This document shows positions 1 through 6,532 of a DNA stretch of 44,907 nucleotides, piece after piece (within the stretch, counting starts at the first letter, position 1; each line of letters opens with the position of its first letter). A program made the position numbers and the translations under genes. The stretch comes from an uncultured Alphaproteobacteria bacterium (GTDB taxonomy: Bacteria > Pseudomonadota > Alphaproteobacteria > RF32 > CAG-239), in NCBI GenBank assembly GCA_944393725.1, contig CALYBC010000010.1, positions 1 to 44,907 on the forward strand. Reading direction: 5' to 3'. Under the pieces are notes generated by a model. The model ran no database searches. It was not told where the DNA came from and worked only from the letters and a program-made list of their open reading frames with translations.

Positions 1-775
1 TGCCATAACTTCGTCCAGAGTTACGCTAAATATAGCTGCTTCGACTACGGCAAGCTTTATTTCTTCGGCTTCAGGTGGAGCAAGTTTTCAGGTGGTTAAA
101 GGGGCTAAAATTACACTTAACGGAAAAGTTTATGAGTTTGAAAATGATGTTAATGAAAATATTACAACGACGCAAAAAACACCGCCAAATTCGACCGTGG
201 TTGCGACCGGTGTGGCTGGACCGGAAGGACTGGGGGATATGCTGGCGGAAAACAGCTCGCGAGTGATGGACTATCAGGCCGATAAAACCAATAAAAAATA
301 TTCCGAACAATATAAAAAGATATTGGAAGAATATGATAACTTATTGAGCGACAGCTCGTATCAAGGAATTAATCTGCTCAAAGGAGGCAATTTGGAAGTT
401 ACTTTTAACGAAAGTCGTTCTAACCAATACACGGTTGCCGGAGTTTTGGCCGACAGTATGTCGCTGGGGCTAGAAACTAGGGATTTGTTTGATATCTCGG
501 CAATCAAAAAATCATTGGAAGAAATTACCAAGGCGGTTAATTCCATTCGTTCGTTTCAAGAAGAATTGGGCAATCATTACAGCATAATCCAAACTCGCAT
601 TAACTTTACCGAAGCTCTGACCAATGTGTTGGAAACCGGAGCCGATGATTTAACCTTGGCCGATATGAACGAGGCTTCGGCAGAATACTTAACCTTACAA
701 ACTCGTCAGCAGTTAGCAATTAATTCGCTATCGTTAGCCTCGCAATCAGCCAGTAGTATTATTTCTCTGTTTTAA
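1..775 (+). CDS. Flagellin, C-terminal part (5' end outside window)
   Basis: The frame is open from base 2 and ends with TAA at 773-775, so this is the 3' part of a longer gene. It encodes the end of the variable region and the helical C-terminal D0/D1 domain of flagellin, the secreted subunit of the flagellar filament. The last 40 residues (DMNEASAEYLTLQTRQQL, then NSLSLASQSASSIISLF) are the usual alphaproteobacterial flagellin ending, a coiled coil that packs in the filament core. The upstream segment is rich in Ser, Thr, Gly and Asn, as expected of the exposed domain. A GTG at 92 lies inside this frame but is unlikely to be the true start because the frame is open upstream. Family call is firm; which flagellin paralogue it is cannot be said. 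Confidence 0.88.
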   Translation, partial: AITSSRVTLNIAASTTASFISSASGGASFQVVKGAKITLNGKVYEFENDVNENITTTQKTPPNSTVVATGVAGPEGLGDMLAENSSRVMDYQADKTNKKYSEQYKKILEEYDNLLSDSSYQGINLLKGGNLEVTFNESRSNQYTVAGVLADSMSLGLETRDLFDISAIKKSLEEITKAVNSIRSFQEELGNHYSIIQTRINFTEALTNVLETGADDLTLADMNEASAEYLTLQTRQQLAINSLSLASQSASSIISLF

Positions 776-777
776 TA

Positions 778-930
778 ATGTCATTCTTGGGCTTGTCCCG
801 AGAATCTAGTAAAAACAATGTGCCATAGATTATGAGATCCTCGGAATAAATCCGAGGGTGACGATATAGAGTAGATCCTCGGAACAAGTCCGAGGGTGAC
901 GACATAGGGTAGACCAACGGAACAAGTCCG
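778..930. repeat. Cluster of short palindromic repeats (composite element, copy 1)
   Basis: Downstream of flagellin lie tandem, slightly diverged palindromes of the form CCTCGGAACAAGTCCGAGG followed by GTGAC or ATGAC. They are preceded by a variant hairpin (TCTTGGGCTTGTCCCGAGAA) and a linker containing AAAAACAATGTGC. The same order of hairpin, linker and palindromes recurs near 30032-30200. No coding sequence was found here. Such CCTCGG...CCGAGG units could act as transcript-end hairpins, but no long U-run follows. Confidence 0.8.
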
Positions 931-944
931 AGGATGATAATTGA

Positions 945-1175
945 TCATTCTAAATCACTTACCGTAAATTCTAACTTTTTACCATAAAGCTTTAGTAATC
1001 TGATATAATATTTAAGGCTTGCACTTTTTCCCTGCTCCATGGCATAAACCATTTGTAAAGGTATATTTACAAGCAGTGCTGTTTCTTGCAAACTTAAACC
1101 TTTATCTTGCCGTAATTGCCGCAGCTTACCAGCTAAATCGGCACCAATATTCTTTTTTAATGTTGATAATTTCAT
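945..1175 (-). CDS. Small Xre-family helix-turn-helix regulator
   Basis: A 76-aa protein made almost entirely of one HTH_3/Xre DNA-binding domain: LAGKLRQLRQDKGLSLQETALLVNI is helix 1 and the start of the HTH, then QMVYAMEQGKSASLKYYIRLLKLYG completes helices 3-5. It ends with a short tail LEFTVSDLE. Proteins of this size are often antitoxins or prophage-type repressors, but no toxin-like partner was found on either side. The start ATG has AAGGAG 8 bases upstream. The gene begins only about 20 bases after a rho-independent terminator on the same strand (1195-1228), so it is either expressed by read-through of that terminator or from a very close promoter. See the RNA feature at 1195-1359. Confidence 0.8.
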   Translation of the reverse strand: MKLSTLKKNIGADLAGKLRQLRQDKGLSLQETALLVNIPLQMVYAMEQGKSASLKYYIRLLKLYGKKLEFTVSDLE

Positions 1176-1194
1176 CAGTTTTAACTCCTTATTT

Positions 1195-1228
1195 TGTTAT
1201 AAAACAAAACCGCCTTATAAAAGGCGGG
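1195..1228 (-). terminator. Rho-independent terminator between the structured RNA and the Xre gene
   Basis: On the minus strand CCGCCTTTTATAAGGCGG forms a strong hairpin followed directly by TTTTGTTTT. It points toward the Xre gene that starts at 1175. Confidence 0.75.
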
Positions 1229-1359
1229 GAGCTCAAAAACTGCAACGATACAGTCAGACTTATTCGTCGTGCAAGCACGCTTATTTCGTCTACTCCCCAT
1301 GAGGAGTACCATCGTTGAGATGTTTTTGAGACACCACCAAAGCCTCTCGCTTTGGCAAG
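1195..1359 (-). ncRNA. Candidate structured RNA or attenuated leader upstream of the Xre gene
   Basis: Reading the minus strand, an extended -10 promoter (1366-1392) would start a transcript near 1359. It contains a 5' hairpin (CCAAAGC/GCTTTGG). Next comes a long closing stem made of CTCAAAAAC (1232-1240) with GTTTTTGAG (1322-1330) and CAACGAT (1243-1249) with ATCGTTG (1311-1317). Inside it are two small hairpins (CGTG/CACG at 1268-1279; TACTCC/GGAGTA at 1291-1308). The RNA ends in the intrinsic terminator at 1195-1228. SRP RNA, tmRNA, RNase P and 6S signatures are absent. A 43-codon ORF can be read through it but looks incidental. It may be a free small RNA of about 165 nt or a regulatory leader of the Xre gene. 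Confidence 0.45.
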
Positions 1360-1365
1360 AGTTAA

Positions 1366-1392
1366 ATTATGACAGATTAAATTTTTTTACAA
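1366..1392 (-). promoter_or_regulatory. Predicted promoter of the structured RNA
   Basis: Minus strand: -35 TTGTAA (1387-1392), 15-base spacer, extended -10 TGTCATAAT with CATAAT at 1366-1371. The extended TGn motif compensates for the short spacer. Predicted start is near 1359. Confidence 0.4.
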
Positions 1393-1402
1393 GCGTTTTT
1401 TT

Positions 1403-1432
1403 AGACCCTCGGAACAAGTCTGAGGATGTCAG
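1403..1432. repeat. Single diverged copy of the CCTCGG palindrome
   Basis: AGACCCTCGGAACAAGTCTG then AGGATGTC is a one-unit relative of the repeats at 778-930 and 30032-30345. It lies in the non-coding stretch between the structured RNA and ftsK. Confidence 0.6.
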
Positions 1433-1485
1433 AGTGTGTTGTGACCGCGAGTGACATTGAAGCGGTGTATAATGGACATAAATCC

Positions 1486-3756
1486 TTATAAAACTTCGCG
1501 GCGGCCGACATGGTCTGCGGCAGAAACTATTCCCTCGGTTTCCATGCGGTCTATAATTGAGGCGGCTCGGTTGTAGCCTATTCTTAGTCTTCTTTGGACA
1601 TAGCTGATGGAAGCTTTCTTATCGTTTTGTACGATTTGAACAGCTTGACGATACAAGTCTTCGTCACTGCCGGCTCCGCCGAAATCGCCATTGTCAAATA
1701 CAGCTCCGCCGCCGGATTTGCTGTCATTTAATTCACCTTCGGTTACAGCTTCAACATATTCGGGTTGTTTTTGCTTTTTCAAGAACTCAACAATTTGCTC
1801 AACTTCGCTGTCTTTGACAAATGGTGCGTGAACACGCAATGGGCGTTGTCCGGCCGGCATATAAAGCATATCCCCCATACCGAGCAATTGTTCGGCGCCT
1901 TGCTCGCCCAAAATGGTGCGGCTGTCTATTTTTGAGGTTACTTGGTAGCTGATACGGGTCGGAAAGTTGGCCTTAATCGTACCGGTGATAACATCAACCG
2001 ATGGTCTTTGCGTCGACATAATCAAGTGAATACCTGCGGCACGAGCCATTTGCGCCAAACGCTGAATTGCCGCTTCGACCTCTTTGCCGGCAACCAACAT
2101 CAAATCGGCCATTTCATCAACAACAATCACAATATAAGGCATTGGGGTTAAGTCGAGTTCTTGCTCTTCGTATATCGGTTTGCCGGTTTCCATATCAAAG
2201 CCGGTTTGAACTGTGCGGGTTATTTTTTCGCCGCTGCTTCGCAATTCTTCAAGTCGTTGGTTGTAACCGCTGATATTACGAACATTTAATTGTGCCATGG
2301 CACGATAGCGGTCTTCCATCTCTTTAACTGCCCATTTTAGGCCGATAACCGCTTTAGACGGGTCGGTAATAACCGGAGTAAGCAGGTGCGGAATGCCGTT
2401 GTACATGGTAAATTCCAACATCTTAGGGTCTATCATTATAAGTTTGCACTCATCGGGGCGCATACGGTACAAAAGCGAAATTATCATCGAATTGACACCT
2501 ACAGACTTACCGGAACCAGTGGTACCGGCAACCAGTAAGTGGGGCATTTTTGATAAATCGGCATAGGTATTCTTACCGCCGATGTCTTTACCCAAACTTA
2601 TGGTTAGAGCGGCTTTGGCATTTTTAAATTCATCGCTGTCCAGTAGATCTCGCAGATATACAATTTCACGAGTGGAGTTGGGGAGTTCAATACCAATAGT
2701 ATTTGATCCCGGAACAACCGCAATACGGACCGAAACCGCACTCATGGAACGAGCAATGTCATCAGATAAGCCGATTACACGAGCTGTTTTGGTGCCCGGT
2801 GCCGGTTCAAGTTCATAAAGAGTAACTACCGGGCCGGGGCGAATTTGCACTATCTTGCCCGATACGCCGAATTCTTGCAGAACTTCTTCTAATTTGGCTG
2901 CTGTCTTCTCGAGTTCTTTTTGGCTCATGTGTTGAGTAGCTTTGTCCTTGCCGGCAGATAATAAATTAATATCAGGAAACTCATAACCATCATCAATTTT
3001 ACTTACCGGTTTGGCAATCTTTATGGCTGCCGGAGCGGGGGCGTTTTTATCTTCTTTGTGGTCATGCAATTTGGGTTCTTTGCGGGGTTTTGTAGTTTTA
3101 GACGGGGCTTGTTTACTCTTTACTTTGGTGCTTAGGTGGCAAAGATTACGACTGCCGTTGATGAGCATAAACAATACGCCGGCAATGAATAAAACAATTT
3201 TTTTGCTTAATTTGTACCAACTGCTTATGTTGATGCCGCAAGCAAAATTAAATGAAATCAGTGCAAGAGCAAACATTATAAAGCCCAATATAATTCCGTT
3301 ATAAGCAAAAGGGTATATGCGGGAGGCTAAACTCAAGAATTGCCGGGTGAAAAATACGCCGATGTTGCCACCGAAACTAAATCTATCTATTTCGCCGATG
3401 CTTAAGTCTAAAAACGAAGATAAACAAACCGAGCCTAAGATAAAGGCAAAGATGCGGCCATAGGCATGAACAAAGGTTTTGTACCTTAAAATCTCATAGC
3501 CCCAAACCAAAGGCGCAATTAAGAATATTGCCAATCCTAGTCCAAACCAACTTAAAACAAAGCTCGCCGCATAGGCTCCGTTTACTCCCAATAAATTGTT
3601 TATGGGCAATGAATTGGCTATGTTGTAGCCGGAATCGCTACTGTCATAAAAAAGGCATGAAAATATCAGGAAAGTTGCCGATAGTATAAAAAATACACCA
3701 AGTCCGAATGTTAAAACTTTGGCGAAAAGTGTCTTTCCTTTTTTGCGTTTGGCCAT
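1486..3756 (-). CDS. ftsK: DNA translocase FtsK
   Basis: A 756-aa FtsK/SpoIIIE translocase, which pumps DNA through the closing septum and helps dimer resolution at dif. The N-terminal ~190 residues contain about four membrane segments. A Lys/Pro/Ala linker follows (about 210-260; KSKQAPSKTTKPRKEPK), short compared with E. coli FtsK and typical of alphaproteobacteria. The motor has the alpha/beta domains (SGKIVQIRPGPVVTLYE onward), Walker A GTTGSGKSVGVNS near residue 415 and Walker B IVIVVDEMADLM near 550. The C-terminal gamma winged helix (DEDLYRQAVQIV, SISYVQRRLRIGYNRAA) reads KOPS. Start ATG has AAGGAAG 6 bases upstream. A possible promoter, TTGATA-18-TATATT, lies in the divergent gap with fabG. 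Confidence 0.97.
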   Translation of the reverse strand: MAKRKKGKTLFAKVLTFGLGVFFILSATFLIFSCLFYDSSDSGYNIANSLPINNLLGVNGAYAASFVLSWFGLGLAIFLIAPLVWGYEILRYKTFVHAYGRIFAFILGSVCLSSFLDLSIGEIDRFSFGGNIGVFFTRQFLSLASRIYPFAYNGIILGFIMFALALISFNFACGINISSWYKLSKKIVLFIAGVLFMLINGSRNLCHLSTKVKSKQAPSKTTKPRKEPKLHDHKEDKNAPAPAAIKIAKPVSKIDDGYEFPDINLLSAGKDKATQHMSQKELEKTAAKLEEVLQEFGVSGKIVQIRPGPVVTLYELEPAPGTKTARVIGLSDDIARSMSAVSVRIAVVPGSNTIGIELPNSTREIVYLRDLLDSDEFKNAKAALTISLGKDIGGKNTYADLSKMPHLLVAGTTGSGKSVGVNSMIISLLYRMRPDECKLIMIDPKMLEFTMYNGIPHLLTPVITDPSKAVIGLKWAVKEMEDRYRAMAQLNVRNISGYNQRLEELRSSGEKITRTVQTGFDMETGKPIYEEQELDLTPMPYIVIVVDEMADLMLVAGKEVEAAIQRLAQMARAAGIHLIMSTQRPSVDVITGTIKANFPTRISYQVTSKIDSRTILGEQGAEQLLGMGDMLYMPAGQRPLRVHAPFVKDSEVEQIVEFLKKQKQPEYVEAVTEGELNDSKSGGGAVFDNGDFGGAGSDEDLYRQAVQIVQNDKKASISYVQRRLRIGYNRAASIIDRMETEGIVSAADHVGRREVL

Positions 3757-3933
3757 TGTGCTTCCTTTAAACTTAGATAATCATTAATATATATTAGTTG
3801 CTTACTATATATCAAAATTGTCAAAAATCCCTTAATTTTTGTTTTTTATAACTGCTCCATTAAGCTTGACTTTTATTGTACTTTGCACCAATCTTAAGAG
3901 CAGTTAATTTTAGCAGTAAAAAAGGAAAAAAAG

Positions 3934-4671
3934 ATGTTTAGATTAGATGGAAAAGTTGCTTTAATTACCGGTGCTGCCGGCGGTTTGGGCGACAAAATTG
4001 CTCGTACCTTGCATGCTCAGGGAGCTAAATTGGCTTTAACAGATATGCGTGCCGAGCCTATGGAAAAATTAAAGGCCGAACTGGGTGATAATGTTGAAGT
4101 GTTTGTTGCTAACCTTTCGGATTCAGAGGCAATTAAGACTTTGGTCGCCGAGGTGGAAGCAAAATTCGGTCAAATTGATATTTTGGTTAATAATGCCGGC
4201 TTAACCAGAGATAACTTGTTTATGAGAATGAGCGACGACGAGTGGCAGTTGGTATTGGATGTTAACCTCTCTGCCGGTTTCAAATTGGCCAGAGGCGTTA
4301 TCAGAGGTATGATGAAGCGCCGCTTTGGTCGTATTATCGGTATTGCCTCGGTAGTCGGTGTTACCGGAAATGCCGGTCAGGCTAACTATGCTGCTTCTAA
4401 GGGTGGTATGATTGCTATGAACAAATGCTTGGCTCAAGAAGTTGCTTCTCGCGGTATTACCGTTAACTCTGTTGCTCCGGGCTTTATCAGAACTCCGATG
4501 ACCGATGTTTTGCCTGATGATGTTAAAAAGGCTTTGTTGGCCAAAATTCCGGAAGGAAAACTCGGTGAAGCTCAAGATATTGCAAATGTGGTTGCTTTTT
4601 TGGCTTCTGACGAATCGCAATACATTACCGGTCAGACCATTAATATCAACGGCGGTATGGCTATGATTTAA
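3934..4671 (+). CDS. fabG: 3-oxoacyl-[acyl-carrier-protein] reductase FabG
   Basis: A 245-aa short-chain dehydrogenase that reduces 3-ketoacyl-ACP with NADPH in type II fatty acid synthesis. Seen in the sequence: nucleotide-binding TGAAGGLG (12-19), NNAG (86-89), and the catalytic set N111, S139, Y152 and K156 (NYAASKGG). The late motif is PGFIRTPMTD and the end is ITGQTININGGMAMI; length and ending fit FabG well. The RBS is AAAGGAAAAAAAG before ATG. It stands alone here, without fabD, acpP or fabF beside it, and is closed by the terminator at 4693-4727. A possible -35 TTGACT at 3866 has only a weak -10. Confidence 0.95.
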   Translation: MFRLDGKVALITGAAGGLGDKIARTLHAQGAKLALTDMRAEPMEKLKAELGDNVEVFVANLSDSEAIKTLVAEVEAKFGQIDILVNNAGLTRDNLFMRMSDDEWQLVLDVNLSAGFKLARGVIRGMMKRRFGRIIGIASVVGVTGNAGQANYAASKGGMIAMNKCLAQEVASRGITVNSVAPGFIRTPMTDVLPDDVKKALLAKIPEGKLGEAQDIANVVAFLASDESQYITGQTININGGMAMI

Positions 4672-4692
4672 CAGCTGATTATAAGCTAAAAT

Positions 4693-4727
4693 AAAAAACC
4701 GGATATTGTTGATATCCGGTTTTTTGT
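4693..4727. terminator. Bidirectional terminator between fabG and rbfA
   Basis: AAAACCGGATAT, loop TGTTG, ATATCCGGTTTTTT: a 12-bp-plus stem flanked by A and T runs, so it can end transcripts from both converging genes. Confidence 0.85.
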
Positions 4728-5101
4728 TATTTCAAATCTTGGGCAACTTTGGGGTCTTGCAAGAGTTTTTCTATCTTGTCGACGGCCTCAAAAGTTTTAT
4801 CAACGCGGAAGTTTATCTCCGGTACATAGCGCAGAGATGTTTGGGCCGCAACTTGTTTGCGGAAAAAGTTGGCGGCAAGCTGAAGGCCTCCTAAAACTTC
4901 TTGTAAAAAATTGCCGTTTGAGGTGATGAACCACACCGTGCAATATTTCAAATCCGGTGAAACGGTTATTTTAGTGACGGTGACAAGAGTATCAATCCCC
5001 TCTAAATTGTGCACTTCGCCGCGGTCAATAAAACGCGTGATAATTTTTCTGATTTCTTGGGCTACCCTTAGCTGTCTTTGCGAAGGTTCTTTATCGGCCA
5101 T
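4727..5101 (-). CDS. rbfA: 30S ribosome-binding factor RbfA
   Basis: A 124-aa single-domain KH-like protein that binds the immature 30S subunit and promotes 16S 5'-end maturation and cold tolerance. Family signs: N-terminal RQLRVAQEIRKIITRFI, central VTVTKITVSPDLKYCTVWF, and the diagnostic LRYVPEINFRVDKTFEAVDKIEKLL. Normal length. Upstream AGGAGAAAAAAC precedes ATG. In most proteobacteria rbfA sits between infB and truB on the same strand; here it is divergent from truB with 132 bp between start codons, and infB is not in view. It therefore has its own promoter, perhaps TTGCCA-18-TATATG. Confidence 0.93.
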   Translation of the reverse strand: MADKEPSQRQLRVAQEIRKIITRFIDRGEVHNLEGIDTLVTVTKITVSPDLKYCTVWFITSNGNFLQEVLGGLQLAANFFRKQVAAQTSLRYVPEINFRVDKTFEAVDKIEKLLQDPKVAQDLK

Positions 5102-5184
5102 GTTTTTTCTCCTAAACTTTTGTATAATCTTATTTTCATATAAAGCTAAAAAGCTTTATTTGGCAAGTGTTTTTGCTAAAAGGT

Positions 5185-5213
5185 TTGACAGCTTGGACAA
5201 ATTGCCGTATCAA
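5185..5213 (+). promoter_or_regulatory. Predicted promoter of truB-rpsO-pnp
   Basis: TTGACA (5185-5190), 17-base spacer, TATCAA (5208-5213), with the RBS about 10 bases after the expected start. It fits a new promoter for truB after separation from rbfA. Confidence 0.55.
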
Positions 5214-5233
5214 AAAAACAAACGGAGAGAAAA

Positions 5234-6139
5234 ATGAAGCATAAAAAAGGCGAAAATGTTAACGGTTGGCTGATTATAAACAAACCGACGGGAATGGGCT
5301 CAACCTTGGTGGTTAATTTGACGCGAAAACTGCTAAACGCCAAGAAAAACGGACATACCGGAACTCTAGATCCTTTTGCCGAGGGAGTGTTGCCGATTGC
5401 TTTTGGGGAGGCGACAAAATTAATTCCTTATGTGATGGACGGCGACAAAGAATATGAGTTTGTTTTGAAATTCGGGGTCGCTACCGATACTTTGGATTTG
5501 ACCGGAAATGCGGTTGCTAAAAGCTCCAAAATTCCGAGTAGAGATGAAATATCGGCGGTTCTGCCGCAGTTTATCGGAGAAATTGAACAAATACCGCCGA
5601 TGTATTCTGCACTAAAGATTGCCGGAGAAAGAGCTTATGATTTGGCAAGAAAAGGACTTAATCCGGAAATGCCAAAACGAATCGTAAAAATTTATGATTT
5701 GCAGCTCATTGAAATGATAGGCGAATCTGAGGCAAAATTTAGAGTAAAGTGCTCTAAAGGGACTTATATCAGGACTTTGGGGGCTGATTTGGCTCAAAAA
5801 TTGGGCTCATGCGGGCATTTAACCGCATTAAAAAGGACAAAATGTGCCTTATTTGATATAGCAGATACGATTTTGCTGGAAAATTTAAAAAATATAGAGT
5901 ATGTTGAAGAACGCAAAAAATTGTTGCTTCCCTTGTTGACATGTCTGTGCGACATCACGGTCATTGCCGTAGGGGAAGAAGATGCTGCCAAGTTGCGTAA
6001 AGGACAGGCTATTTCACCAAAGACTTATGATAAAAATATAACGCTAGGTGAAGCGGCCGCTGTCTTTGAAAATGAATTGGTGGCCATGGTGCGAGTGGAG
6101 GAAAACAAAATTTCTCCCGTTCGTGTGTTTAATTTATAA
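5234..6139 (+). CDS. truB: tRNA pseudouridine-55 synthase TruB
   Basis: A 301-aa pseudouridine synthase that makes psi-55 in the T-loop of tRNAs. The N-terminal block NGWLIINKPTGMGSTLVVN is followed by the catalytic loop GHTGTLDPFAEGVLP, with nucleophile D46. Later TruB signatures are YEFVLKFGVATDTLDLTG, QIPPMYSALKIAGERAYDLARKG and the RNA-binding CSKGTYIRTLGADLAQKLG. A C-terminal PUA-like part follows (about 235-301). ATG at 5234 has GGAGAG 5 bases upstream. rpsO follows after 15 bp, so they are cotranscribed. Confidence 0.97.
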   Translation: MKHKKGENVNGWLIINKPTGMGSTLVVNLTRKLLNAKKNGHTGTLDPFAEGVLPIAFGEATKLIPYVMDGDKEYEFVLKFGVATDTLDLTGNAVAKSSKIPSRDEISAVLPQFIGEIEQIPPMYSALKIAGERAYDLARKGLNPEMPKRIVKIYDLQLIEMIGESEAKFRVKCSKGTYIRTLGADLAQKLGSCGHLTALKRTKCALFDIADTILLENLKNIEYVEERKKLLLPLLTCLCDITVIAVGEEDAAKLRKGQAISPKTYDKNITLGEAAAVFENELVAMVRVEENKISPVRVFNL

Positions 6140-6154
6140 TAAAAAGGAAAAACG

Positions 6155-6424
6155 ATGTCGATATCTAATGAAAAAAAACAGGAACTTGTTAAAGCTTTCG
6201 GATTAAACCCCAATGATACCGGTTCTCCGGAGGTTCAAATTGCTATTTGGACCGAGGAAATCAACAACTTGGTTGAACACTTCAAAGTTCATGCCAAAGA
6301 TAACCACTCTCGTTTGGGTTTGATGAAAAAAGTTGCTCGTCGTCGTCACTTGCTCGACTATTTGAAGAACAAAGACGAGAACAGATATAAAACCGTTATC
6401 GCTAAGTTAAACATCAGACGATAA
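6155..6424 (+). CDS. rpsO: 30S ribosomal protein S15
   Basis: An 89-aa S15, the primary binder of the central domain of 16S rRNA. Canonical segments are [31 protein letters not shown] and [17 protein letters not shown], ending in the usual basic stretch. The start is preceded by AAAAAGGAAAAACG. It lies between truB and pnp as in most bacteria. The long hairpin just downstream (6439-6473) separates it from pnp and is probably a processing or attenuation site. Confidence 0.98.
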   Translation: MSISNEKKQELVKAFGLNPNDTGSPEVQIAIWTEEINNLVEHFKVHAKDNHSRLGLMKKVARRRHLLDYLKNKDENRYKTVIAKLNIRR

Positions 6425-6438
6425 TCAGGTTTGCTTTG

Positions 6439-6473
6439 AGGTTGCGGAGCTTGTTGAAAGAGCTCCGCAACCT
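6439..6473 (+). promoter_or_regulatory. Perfect 13-bp hairpin between rpsO and pnp (possible RNase III site or attenuator)
   Basis: AGGTTGCGGAGCT (6439-6451), 9-base loop, AGCTCCGCAACCT (6461-6473). No T-run follows, so it is not a simple terminator. In E. coli the rpsO-pnp gap holds a hairpin cleaved by RNase III that lets PNPase control its own mRNA; this could play the same part. Confidence 0.55.
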
Positions 6474-6532
6474 GTATTAAATCCTGCATGGGGCAGGTAG
6501 AGGATTGTATGATAGATGAAAGGTAATTGTAT

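Noticed and set aside
1176..1320. A 43-codon minus-strand ORF running through the structured RNA to the SD of the Xre gene
   Set aside because: No SD before its ATG, its codons run through the terminator hairpin and the composition looks incidental; the RNA structure explains the sequence better.
1231..1330. yybP-ykoY manganese riboswitch, because of GGGGAGTAG
   Set aside because: The motif is base-paired inside a small hairpin (TACTCC/GGAGTA), and the second conserved loop of the riboswitch is missing.
6527..6532. TTG start for pnp two codons upstream
   Set aside because: ATG 6533 has better SD spacing and matches the usual PNPase N-terminus.
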